From JAIEPT01 sp038217425 (GTDB lineage: Bacteria > Planctomycetota > Planctomycetia > Gemmatales > Gemmataceae), in contig JBBQPM010000259.1 in NCBI GenBank assembly GCA_038217425.1, forward strand, positions 1 to 7,965: a stretch of 7,965 bases of DNA, written 5' to 3'. The translations under genes and the position numbers were made by a program. Under the pieces are notes generated by a model that did not search any database, was not told where the DNA came from, and saw only the letters and a program-made list of their open reading frames with translations. Shown here piece after piece: positions 1-7,400 of the stretch. Position 1 is the first letter of the stretch, and every line of letters starts with the position of its first letter.

Positions 1-26
1 CCCTGGTTCCCACGGAAGCTTGCCTC

Positions 27-1001
27 ATGAACGATTGGCTCATCAGCCTCGCGGAACGCGGTTGGCTCCCCGATTTCGTCCTTCGCCAGGGCATGCGCCG
101 ACTGCTGCGCCAGCGCGGCGCCGAGCGCTCCGAGTGGCGCGACCTTTGGCCGACTTTGAAACAGGGCCCGCTCGCCCATGCCGCGGACGCCGCCAATCGG
201 CAGCACTACGAAGTGCCGCCGGAGTTCTTTCGCCTCGTGCTCGGCAAACATCTCAAGTACAGCAGCGGCTATTGGCCCGCCGGCGTGACGACGCTCGATG
301 GGGCCGAGAAAGCGATGCTGCACCTCACCTGCGAACGCGCGCAGATCGCCGACGGGCAAGCCATTCTCGAACTCGGCTGCGGTTGGGGGTCGCTCAGCCT
401 GTGGCTCGCGGAACACTATCCGAAGGCGAATATCACCGCGCTGTCGAACTCTGGAGCGCAACGGGAGTTCATCGAAGAACGCTGCCGGGAACGCGGGCTG
501 ACGAACTTGCAGGTCGTGACGAGCGACATGAACCGCTTCACGACCGGGCGCCGATTCGACCGCATCGTCTCCGTCGAGATGTTCGAGCACATGCGCAACT
601 TCGAGGAATTACTGGCCCGGATCGCCGGCTGGCTCCAGACCGACGGCAAGCTGTTCGTGCATATTTTCTGCCATCGGCAAAATGCGTACCTGTTCGAAAC
701 GGCCGGCACGGACAACTGGATGGGGCGACACTTCTTTACCGGCGGCATCATGCCGTCCGAGGCGATGCTGGCGTACTTTCAGCGCGATCTCTTGCTTCAG
801 GACCAGTGGCGCGTGAACGGGCGGCACTACGCCAAGACGAGCGAGGCCTGGCTTGCGAATCTCGACGCCCACGCCAAAGAGCTGCGTTCCCTTTTGCATG
901 TGCAGCGTTGGCGGATGTTTTTCCTGGCATGCGCGGAGTTGTTCGGGTACGACTCGGGCGAGGCGTGGCACGTCGCGCATTATCTCTTCGGACGGCGCTG
1001 A
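27..1001 (+). CDS. SAM-dependent methyltransferase, CFA synthase / coclaurine N-methyltransferase-like family
   Basis: This 324-residue class I methyltransferase transfers a methyl group from S-adenosylmethionine; the acceptor cannot be told from sequence. The family signature HYEVPPEFF is at residues 60-68, followed by KHLKYSSGYW (74-83). SAM-binding motif I is ILELGCGWGSLSLW (113-126), and SVEMFEHM (182-189) carries E184, E187 and H188. In plant coclaurine N-methyltransferases the matching Glu and His residues form the catalytic site. The HFFTGG..MPS block (235-243) and the GRHYAKTSEAWL block (265-276) are closer to the CNMT-like branch than to classical cyclopropane synthases. There is no signal peptide or membrane helix, so it is probably cytosolic or peripheral on the membrane. 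The ATG has a weak GGAAG upstream and gives a normal family length. The frame stays open to the window edge, so an earlier start cannot be excluded. It converges on rny and is probably unrelated to it. Confidence 0.9.
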   Translation: MNDWLISLAERGWLPDFVLRQGMRRLLRQRGAERSEWRDLWPTLKQGPLAHAADAANRQHYEVPPEFFRLVLGKHLKYSSGYWPAGVTTLDGAEKAMLHLTCERAQIADGQAILELGCGWGSLSLWLAEHYPKANITALSNSGAQREFIEERCRERGLTNLQVVTSDMNRFTTGRRFDRIVSVEMFEHMRNFEELLARIAGWLQTDGKLFVHIFCHRQNAYLFETAGTDNWMGRHFFTGGIMPSEAMLAYFQRDLLLQDQWRVNGRHYAKTSEAWLANLDAHAKELRSLLHVQRWRMFFLACAELFGYDSGEAWHVAHYLFGRR

Positions 1002-1110
1002 AAGCCCAGGGATGGCTATCCCTGGGGAACCCTGAATAAGTGGAATTCTTCGATTCAGACGATCGATCACGTCACGGGCGCTTCCCCAGGGATCGCCATC
1101 CCTGGGCTTT
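1001..1110. repeat. REPIN-like element: two inverted copies of a 29-bp hairpin repeat
   Basis: Two 29-base copies lie at 1001-1029 and 1082-1110 in opposite orientation and match at 28 of 29 positions (the difference lies in the hairpin loop). Each copy is itself a perfect hairpin with arms CCCAGGGAT and ATCCCTGGG, 9 bp around a 4-base loop (1005-1013/1018-1026 and 1085-1093/1098-1106). The 52-base spacer contains a weaker stem, CTGAAT/ATTCAG (1032-1037/1053-1058). The element starts on the last base of the methyltransferase stop codon and ends 7 bases before the rny stop codon. This nested palindrome layout is that of a REP doublet (REPIN). It may also act as a two-way terminator: in either direction the second hairpin is followed by CTTT, though that U-tract is weak. 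Confidence 0.75.
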
Positions 1111-1117
1111 CGCACGC

Positions 1118-2683
1118 CTACTTCGCGACTTCGACCGAACGCGTCTCGCGGATGATCGTCACTTTGATCTCGCCGGGGTAGTTGAGCTGCTGCTCGATGG
1201 CCCGCGCGATCTCGCGCACCGTGGTGACCGCTTCGCTGTCGCTGAGCGCCCGCGAGTTGGCGATCACGCGCAACTCCCGGCCCGCCTGGATGGCGTACGC
1301 CTGGTCGACGCCCGGGAAACCGAGCGCGAGCGCTTCCAGCTCCTCCAGTCGCTTGACGTATTTTTCGAGCGTCTCCCGGCGGGCGCCCGGACGCGAGGCG
1401 CTGATGGCGTCGGCGGCGGCGACCAGCACCGTGTAAATGTGGTCGATCGTCACGTCGTCGTGATGCCCGGCGATCGCGTGCAGCACCTCCTCCGCGGTTT
1501 CGCCGTACCGCTTGGCGAGATCGGCGCCGATCTTCGGATGTCCCCCCTCCATCTCGTGATCCGCCGCCTTGCCGACGTCATGCAAGAGCCCGCAACGCCG
1601 CGCCAGTCGGCCGTTCAGGCCCAGTTCATCCGCCATCAGGCCGCACAGGTGCGACACTTCGAGACTGTGATTGAGCACGTTCTGACTGTAGCTGGTGCGA
1701 AACTTGAGTCGGCCTAAAAGCTGCGTGAGCTTCTCGTGCACGTTGCCGACGTTCGCTTCCAGCACCGCCTGCTTGCCCACGTCCATGATGAGCCGATCCA
1801 TCTCCTCCTGCGTTTCGTGAACGACTTCCTCGATCCGCGTCGGATGAATTCGGCCATCCTGAATTAGCTTGGTGAGCGCGAGCCGGGCGACTTCCCGGCG
1901 AATGTTGTCAAAGGCGCTGACGATGACCACGCCTGGCGTATCGTCGACGATCACGTCGACGCCGGTCGCCTTTTCGAAAGTGCGGATGTTGCGCCCCTCG
2001 CGGCCGATGATGCGGCCCTTCATGTCGTCGCTGGGGATGTCGACCGTACTCACCGTAGCGTCGGCGGTGTGTCGGGCGGCGTAACGCTGGATGGCGACCG
2101 CGAGCACCTTGCGCGCTTTCTCCTCCGTCGTCGCCTTGATGAGTTCGTCGTTCTTCTGAATGCGGTGCGCGACCTCGTCGGCCAACTCCCGTTCGACGCG
2201 GTTTAGCAGCTGCGTCACCGCCTCGTCGCGCTTCAGGCCGCTGATCTCGTGCAGCTTTTGCGTTTGCTGCTGGACGACGACGTCGAGTTCGGTCTGCTTC
2301 TTCTCCAGCGTGTCTTTGCGGTCGTGCAGCTTCTTTTCGAGATGTTTGAGTTCCTTCTCCCGGCGAATTTGCAGCTGGGAGCGCTGTTCGACGGCGTCTT
2401 CGCGTTTTTCGACTCGGCGCTCCAGATCGCGCATCTCGTTGCGCGACTTTTCGAGATCGCGATTGAACTCTTCGCGTTTTTGAAAGAATTCGTCGCGGGC
2501 GCGCAGCTCGGCTTCTTTGAGTAGCGTCTCCACATCCTTCGCGGCCTGAACGAGAAGCTCCTTCGAGCGATTCTCGGCGCTTGTGAGCTTGCTGCGATCT
2601 TGACGACGAACGAACCAGACGGCGCCTGCCGACCCCAGGATTAAACCCAGCAGGGCGGCCAGGACTCCGATCATTTCCGGCAT
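1118..2683 (-). CDS. rny: Ribonuclease Y
   Basis: This is a membrane-anchored endoribonuclease that starts mRNA decay and processing, of the family known from Bacillus YmdA/Rny. From the ATG at 2683 the protein has 521 residues, the usual family length. It has an N-terminal membrane helix (about 4-25) with RRQDRSK after it on the cytoplasmic side. A long, highly charged coiled coil follows (about 35-200), then a KH domain starting near 217 with the RNA-binding loop IIGREGRNIR (225-234). The HD domain contains NHSLEVSHL (338-346), LLHDVGK with H368/D369, and AGHHDD (405-410). The HD pair falls at the same residue numbers as in B. subtilis RNase Y, which supports this start. The C-terminus RETRSVEVAK is typical. 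No key residue is missing. It is the last gene of the minus-strand run and converges on the methyltransferase gene. Confidence 0.97.
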   Translation of the reverse strand: MPEMIGVLAALLGLILGSAGAVWFVRRQDRSKLTSAENRSKELLVQAAKDVETLLKEAELRARDEFFQKREEFNRDLEKSRNEMRDLERRVEKREDAVEQRSQLQIRREKELKHLEKKLHDRKDTLEKKQTELDVVVQQQTQKLHEISGLKRDEAVTQLLNRVERELADEVAHRIQKNDELIKATTEEKARKVLAVAIQRYAARHTADATVSTVDIPSDDMKGRIIGREGRNIRTFEKATGVDVIVDDTPGVVIVSAFDNIRREVARLALTKLIQDGRIHPTRIEEVVHETQEEMDRLIMDVGKQAVLEANVGNVHEKLTQLLGRLKFRTSYSQNVLNHSLEVSHLCGLMADELGLNGRLARRCGLLHDVGKAADHEMEGGHPKIGADLAKRYGETAEEVLHAIAGHHDDVTIDHIYTVLVAAADAISASRPGARRETLEKYVKRLEELEALALGFPGVDQAYAIQAGRELRVIANSRALSDSEAVTTVREIARAIEQQLNYPGEIKVTIIRETRSVEVAK

Positions 2684-2688
2684 GGCCA

Positions 2689-2693
2689 CTCCC
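2689..2693 (-). promoter_or_regulatory. Ribosome binding site that decides the rny start
   Basis: On the minus strand GGGAG lies 5 bases before the ATG at 2683. A TTG 12 bases further upstream (2695) is in frame and would add four residues, but it sits just upstream of and adjacent to this site, so the site could not serve it. The ATG is therefore the better start. Confidence 0.75.
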
Positions 2694-2695
2694 AA

Positions 2696-2759
2696 TCAAT
2701 ATTGAGAGGCCCAGGCGAGGACGCGAGGTAGACGTGACCCGAGGCGCACCGCGTGCGCC
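2696..2759 (-). promoter_or_regulatory. rny proximal leader: strong hairpin plus AT-rich palindrome before the ribosome binding site
   Basis: A perfect 7-bp stem with a 3-base loop is formed by GGCGCAC (2743-2749) and GTGCGCC (2753-2759). No U-tract follows on the minus strand, so it is unlikely to be an intrinsic terminator. Closer to the gene, the 10-base palindrome TCAATATTGA (2696-2705) makes an AT-rich patch directly upstream of the rny ribosome binding site in otherwise GC-rich DNA. Such a patch may keep the start region unpaired or serve as an RNase-sensitive site. Function is inferred only. Confidence 0.4.
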
Positions 2760-2786
2760 ATACGGGAGAGGAAACCGGGAAAGCTG

Positions 2787-3017
2787 TTACGTTCTCCGAG
2801 GATGTGCATAGGAAGGATCCCCGTCGCGCGCAGTCGTCCACGGCGAGGAGCCGATATGCCTGTTCGACATCGAATTCGGTATCGATCGACCCGGGCCCAT
2901 CCGTACGGGCGCGGGCAATCGGCGCAAACGCATTCCAACCTGTGTTGTCAGCCGGCGGAGGACTTCGAGCAGCCCCCCGAGCACCAAAGCCAAAAGGAGA
3001 ATCGAGATGATCGTCAT
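2787..3017 (-). CDS. Candidate small membrane protein upstream of rny (hypothetical)
   Basis: This is a 76-codon open frame on the rny strand, not recognised as any family. It starts at an ATG with GAGAG 5 bases upstream (3023-3027). The first 16 or so residues (MTIISILLLALVLGGL) would form one membrane helix. They are followed by EVLRRL and a basic, proline- and serine-rich tail with no motif I can name. The first 25 codons mostly end in G, C or T, as expected in a real gene here; the later part looks less convincing. An in-frame ATG at 3104 would give 105 residues but lacks a good ribosome binding site and places the helix internally. It ends 103 bases before rny and lies downstream of the promoter at 3185-3214, so it would be co-transcribed with rny. 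It could equally be untranslated leader. Confidence 0.4.
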   Translation of the reverse strand: MTIISILLLALVLGGLLEVLRRLTTQVGMRLRRLPAPVRMGPGRSIPNSMSNRHIGSSPWTTARDGDPSYAHPRRT

Positions 3018-3184
3018 GACGTCTCTCAGTAAATACGTGCATCGACCGGCATCGGTTTCCTCGGCCAAGTCTTTTAGCGACCAAGAGCCGGGGACCTCAT
3101 CCATTCAAATAATGCGAACCCAAAAACCTCCGTGCCAGAACTTCCCTGGGCGGGAAGGGCCGACTCTCGGCCTTCAGAGGGTAC
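3018..3184 (-). promoter_or_regulatory. Structured 5' leader upstream of the small ORF and rny
   Basis: This stretch lies between the predicted start of transcription (near 3178) and the small ORF. Two hairpins abut each other: GGCCGA/TCGGCC (3158-3163/3167-3172, 3-base loop) and CTTCCC/GGGAAG (3141-3146/3152-3157, 5-base loop). On the minus strand, CCTCT at the very 5' end of the transcript (about 3176-3180) can pair with GGAGG (3127-3131), which would close both hairpins into a three-way junction. A T5 run follows at 3122-3126. This could be a stabilising 5' structure, an attenuator or a regulatory leader; it matches no riboswitch class that I recognise. The remainder, 3028-3120, shows nothing clear. 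Confidence 0.4.
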
Positions 3185-3214
3185 ATTATGAAGAAAGAAA
3201 TAGCCGTGGGTCAA
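3185..3214 (-). promoter_or_regulatory. Predicted sigma70-type promoter for the small ORF and rny
   Basis: On the minus strand the -35 box is TTGACC (3209-3214) and the -10 box is CATAAT (3185-3190). Each matches the consensus at 5 of 6 positions and the spacer is 18 bp. An AAAATAG stretch directly upstream (3215-3221) and an A7 run at 3240-3246 resemble proximal and distal UP-element tracts. Transcription would start near 3178, giving a leader of roughly 495 bases to rny. The promoter lies just downstream of the TIM-barrel gene, so rny can be expressed independently of the kinase operon. Confidence 0.65.
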
Positions 3215-3263
3215 CTATTTTCCGGTCCAGATTGTCGAATTTTTTTGCGGACGGCCGGAGCGA

Positions 3264-4448
3264 TCAATTCCCCGCGGCCCGATTCGCCTCGCCGATCCAG
3301 CGCAGCTGCTCCATGCGCAAGAGCCCGTAGTTGTAGAACGAGAACCCGTCGACCCCCGCGGCGCGCGCGCCCTGGACCGCTTTGATCGCCGCCTCGCGGC
3401 TGGGCAGGTGCAAGGGCTGAAAGTTTGCCAGCAGTTTCATCCCGGCGGGCACGTTCTTGCGCTGCGCCTGCACCGACTCGGCTCGCTCCGGAACGCCCAC
3501 CGTGACGCGGTCGAGGATCTTGAGCAGGCGTTCGGGCACGAGCCCCTGGCGCACGCGGTTGCCGGGCGATGGGAACTCCGTCTCGATCGGGACGGCGCCG
3601 AAACTCTTGATGAGCCGTACGGTTTCTTCATAGAGCGACGTCGCGGTCTCCATGCGGGCATTGAGGTAGTGCTGGAGCCGACTGTCGAACGCGGCGTTTT
3701 GCCAGTCGGGACTGTTGGGCGAAAGTTTCAGGTCGGCGGGGGAGGGGATTTTCGGCAACTCGGTTTCGAGATACGCGGCGACGTCGCTGCGGAACTTGAC
3801 GGCGTCGAGCCCGCGCGCGGCGGCCTTGACGCAGTGTTCGCAGAAGCAGAGCCCCAGGAGAAATTCGTGCCGCGGCGCGATCGGCGAGAAGATCTTCGGA
3901 TTCATGAAGCCGTAGCCGAAGTGGAGGTAGCTGAGCGACTCGATGTACATCGAGTCGGGCCGCAGCTGGCGCATGATGTCGTCGGTGAGAGCGAGGGCGT
4001 AGGCGCGGGCTTCGGGATTGGCCGGGCAGATAAGCGAGGGGTAGCGATTGCCGAGCGCGTCTTGTTTCGAGACTTCCGGGAAGGTGCGGGCGAGGTGATG
4101 GTTGTAGAAGTAGACGGTCCACGCGGTCAGATGAAGGCCGCGTTTTTTGATCGCCTCGGCCATTCTCGGGAGCCAATCGCGGTTCTGCACGAGATGGCTG
4201 ACGCGCGGTCGGAGCTTGGTCTTGGCCCAGCGCGATTCGTCGGGCTGGAAGAGGATCATGCCGTCTTCGCCGTAGTAGATTTTGCGGCGTGGGTTATGCG
4301 GCAGGAAGTAGGTGCTGATGTGGTAAGCGGGCGTGAGCGAGACGCCGTTGAGGCCGGCGTCTTTCTGAATGACGTCGAGCGCGCGTTCGATCCCTTCGTC
4401 GTCGAGATCCCAGGGATAGGTGAAGATGGTTTTGAGCGGTTCGGGCAT
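3264..4448 (-). CDS. TIM-barrel glycoside hydrolase-like protein, substrate unknown
   Basis: This 394-residue protein has no signal peptide or membrane helix. Its features recall uncharacterised TIM-barrel glycoside-hydrolase-like families. These are a strand/helix pattern starting IFTYPWDLDDEGIERALD (8-25), GLHLTAWTVYFYNHHLA (104-120) as a barrel strand, DSMYIESLSY (165-174) with E170 as a possible active-site acid, and an ending GVDGFSFYNYGLL (365-377). CFCEHC (201-206) is a CxCxxC cluster that recurs in such hypothetical hydrolases and may bind metal. I cannot assign an EC number or substrate, and catalysis itself is unproven. The ATG lies 6 bases after the kinase stop codon (TGA, CGGAAA, ATG) with only a weak ribosome binding site, suggesting translational coupling and a shared task with the kinase. 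A cytoplasmic location would place it on the same side of the membrane as the kinase domain. No clear terminator follows. Confidence 0.65.
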   Translation of the reverse strand: MPEPLKTIFTYPWDLDDEGIERALDVIQKDAGLNGVSLTPAYHISTYFLPHNPRRKIYYGEDGMILFQPDESRWAKTKLRPRVSHLVQNRDWLPRMAEAIKKRGLHLTAWTVYFYNHHLARTFPEVSKQDALGNRYPSLICPANPEARAYALALTDDIMRQLRPDSMYIESLSYLHFGYGFMNPKIFSPIAPRHEFLLGLCFCEHCVKAAARGLDAVKFRSDVAAYLETELPKIPSPADLKLSPNSPDWQNAAFDSRLQHYLNARMETATSLYEETVRLIKSFGAVPIETEFPSPGNRVRQGLVPERLLKILDRVTVGVPERAESVQAQRKNVPAGMKLLANFQPLHLPSREAAIKAVQGARAAGVDGFSFYNYGLLRMEQLRWIGEANRAAGN

Positions 4449-4454
4449 TTTCCG

Positions 4455-7400
4455 TCACTCGAGGCCGATTTCCTTGAGGCGTAGATCGAAATCTTCGCGG
4501 GTCCAGTCGTAGAGCGTGGCGGGGGCGTTTTCGAAGGTCATTTCGGTGAAGGCGCCGTCGCTGCGCGGGTGGGTCAAATCGTACGTGCCGCCGGCTTCGA
4601 GTCGGCTCGAAAGCCAGCGGTCCATGGGGGCGTAGTAGCGGTTTTTCTCGCCGATCCACTTCACGCTGGCGGGGGCGGTTTCCTTGGTGGCGCCGTCGCC
4701 TTCCGCGAGGAGGAGCGGCACGTCGTCCATCAGGGCGAAGAGCGTATTCTTGGCGTCGACCGTCCAGGGGGCGAGACCGGCCAAGTTCCCCTGCACGTGC
4801 ATCGTCAAGAATGGCTTGCGGAGGAAGAAAGTCGATTTGTCGGCCATGACTTTGACGTCTCCCTCGCGGAGCCCGTCGCGCGAACTCCCCTGGAAATGGA
4901 CCACCGACCCGTTGAGCGCCACCTTGGTATTCTCGAAACGCACGGTACATGCCTGCGGCGCCCGGAGCGCGAGAATGTCGCCGTCGCCGCGGATGAGGCA
5001 GTTCTTGAAGGAGACATCCGCCAGCGCACGCGGGTCGCCGGCGCCGAACTCGACCAGGTTGAAGTTGTCCTTGCCGTTCAGCGTGATGTCGCAGCCGACG
5101 AAGGCGCACTGTGCGTTTCCCTCGAGGCGAAGCACGGAATGGGCCATGCCTTCGGGCATTCCCTTGGTTTCCTGCGCCAGGGTGATCTCGAGATTTTCGA
5201 AGGTGAACTTCGCGTCGTTGCCGAAGTTGAAAAGCCAGGTCTTGCGGCGATGCGTCTGCATGACGAGGTTGGGTTTTTCTTTCTCGCCGGGATAGGCGCG
5301 GAGCGTCACCGGGCCCTTGGTAAGCAGCGAGGAGGCAATGGCGACGTCGCGTTTCTCGCCCCCCTTGATGAGGATGACGTCGCCCGGCCTGGCCTGGCTG
5401 AGCGCCTTGTCGAGATCGTTGAAGATCGTCTTGTCGTTGACCGAACTATCCAGGGCATCGAGATCGACGAGCTTGAGGTCCAGGGCCAGGCCCCAGCGCT
5501 GCATGCCGATGGCTTCGGGAATGCCCAGCGCGATCTGGAACGCCTCCTCTTTCACGCGTTTGTAGGAATTGGAGTGCTTCCAGGGGGACGTCTCCAGCAG
5601 CGTCGAATCGGGATCGGAACCCTCGGCCTTCTCGATCTCTTCGCGGAACCTGTCGAGGGCGCCGAAGTTTTTCAGCCCGTTGCGGCGCGACCAGAGGTTG
5701 TTGAGGTTGTGGTACAGGTTCGACTTCCCCTCATAAACGATGCGTTCGGCCACCTTGCTCGAGGTTTGACAGATGTAGTCGGGTTCGTCGCCTTCGGTGC
5801 TGCTCTTGCTCGCGGGATTGGAGAAGATCGATCGGCTCACTCGGAGCTTGCAGGAGACTTCGTCGTCGAAGCGGAATGCGGGGCCGTTCATCACGTAGGC
5901 CGAGCAGTTCTCGAGCGTGATCTTCGAATCGCCTTTGCCGCGATGCTGGATCAACGATTGTTGCGGCATGAAGGCGCACTGGCTCGCCGTCACCTCGGCG
6001 GAGTCGTGCAAGACGACGGGCGCCTGGCCGAAGTCGAAGAAACAGCCGTCGAACGTGATCTTGGGGATCTTGCCGTTGAGATCCTCGTCGACCGAGACGA
6101 AGGCGAAGAGATGCAACTCCGGATTGTCGCGCACCTGGCCGGCGTAGTGTTTGGCGTGGATGAACTCGCAGTCCTCGAAGCGCACGACGCTGCTGCCGCG
6201 CACTTGGATCATGCTGGCGGGAAATTTCGACGGGATCGGCTTGGAATCCATCCGGAACTTGACCCTACGGAACGTGACCGATCCGTCGGCGATGACGATG
6301 CCGGCCAGCGCTCGGCGCTCGTCGGGCAGGGTCTCCTTGCCGAGATTGTCGCTGGAAAAGTTGAATTGCCCATTCTCGACCGCGTCGCGCAGCTTGCCGG
6401 TGTATTCGACGCCTTCGTCGGAGAGGTCGATGATTTTGCCGGCGAGATCGACGATGGATCGGCGTTTCGGATCCTGGAAGACGGCGCGGGCGTCGAGCAC
6501 GGGAGCGGGGAGTTCGATCTGCGGGAAGACGTCGGTCTTTTTGGAGACGAGAGGGACTTGCGCCGGCGACTGCCCCTTGGGTTTGGACGGAGTCTTCGTC
6601 GGCGGCACCATCGACAGCGCCACCAGCACGGCGGCGAGCGCCAGGAACGCCAGCGATACCACCAAGAAAGGCCGACGTCGCGGTTCTCCGGGGAGGCGGG
6701 CATCGACGAACATGCCTCCTTCGGGCAAATCGTCGGCTGCTCCGACCTTGTGCGCCACTTTCATCAGGTGCTGCACGAGTTCGATCGGCCTCTGGTAGCG
6801 ATCCTTGAGATCCTTGGCCATCATCTTGCCCAGGACCATGGCGACTTCGTCGGGGATGTCCGCGCAGAGTTGCCGGGGATCCTGCGGCAAGACGTGTTGG
6901 TGATGGTGCAGTTTCTTGGCCGCGGTCCCTTCAGGGACGGGCGGGATGCCGGTGAGCATGTGATAGAGCGTGCAGCCCAGGGAATAGATGTCGCTACGGC
7001 TGTCGGCGTCGCGCGGCTCGATCGCCTGCTCGGGCGAGATGTAGTCGAACGTCCCTAACGTGACGCCTGATTGCGTGAGCCCCAGCTCGTTCTGCTTCTC
7101 CATGCTGCGCGCCAGGCCCATGTCGACGAGCTTGGCGCGTCCCGTTTCGGTGACGATGATGTTCGACGGCTTGACGTCGCGATGCACCACGCCGCGCGAG
7201 GCGGCGTGTTCGAGGCCGCTGGCGATTTGCAAGACGTAACGAATCGCTTCGCGCACGGGAATTTTGCCCCGGCGTTCGAGGATGGTGCGCAGGTTCTTGC
7301 CGTCGACGAACTCGAAGGCGATGAAGTGAAGTCCCTGGTCTTCGCCGTAGTAAAAGACGCGGGCGATGTTTTCGTGATCGAGCTTGGCGGCGGCGCGGGC

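Noticed and set aside
20..1039. 339-codon frame overlapping the methyltransferase on the same strand
   Set aside because: It is extremely Arg/Ala-rich with no motif, whereas the overlapping frame carries the complete SAM-methyltransferase motifs.
1040..1717. 225-codon plus-strand frame opposite the rny 3' end
   Set aside because: It is antisense to the conserved HD domain of RNase Y and has low-complexity Arg/Val/Asp-rich composition.
1908..2699. 263-codon minus-strand frame overlapping rny in another frame
   Set aside because: It is an Arg-rich alternative frame of the rny coiled-coil and KH region.
2743..2759. Hairpin upstream of rny as a terminator
   Set aside because: The stem is strong but no U-tract follows on the minus strand, so it is kept only as a leader structure.
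2671..3084. 137-codon minus-strand frame running into the rny start
   Set aside because: It has no good ribosome binding site, no membrane helix or motif, and overlaps the rny start; the alternative frame starting at 3017 has better signals.
3231..3250. T7 run after the TIM-barrel gene as an intrinsic terminator
   Set aside because: The T run is on the plus strand, whereas the gene is transcribed on the minus strand, where it reads as A7; no stem precedes a U-tract in the right direction.
3408..4484. 358-codon plus-strand open frame opposite the TIM-barrel gene
   Set aside because: It is an antisense shadow; the minus-strand frame has consistent protein-like strand/helix patterns and operon spacing, while this one has none.
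4569..7058. 829-codon open frame on the plus strand opposite the kinase
   Set aside because: It lies fully antisense to a kinase with recognisable catalytic motifs, has a composition rich in Arg, Val, Gly and Glu, and shows no domain. Its length is a by-product of GC-rich codon use on the other strand.
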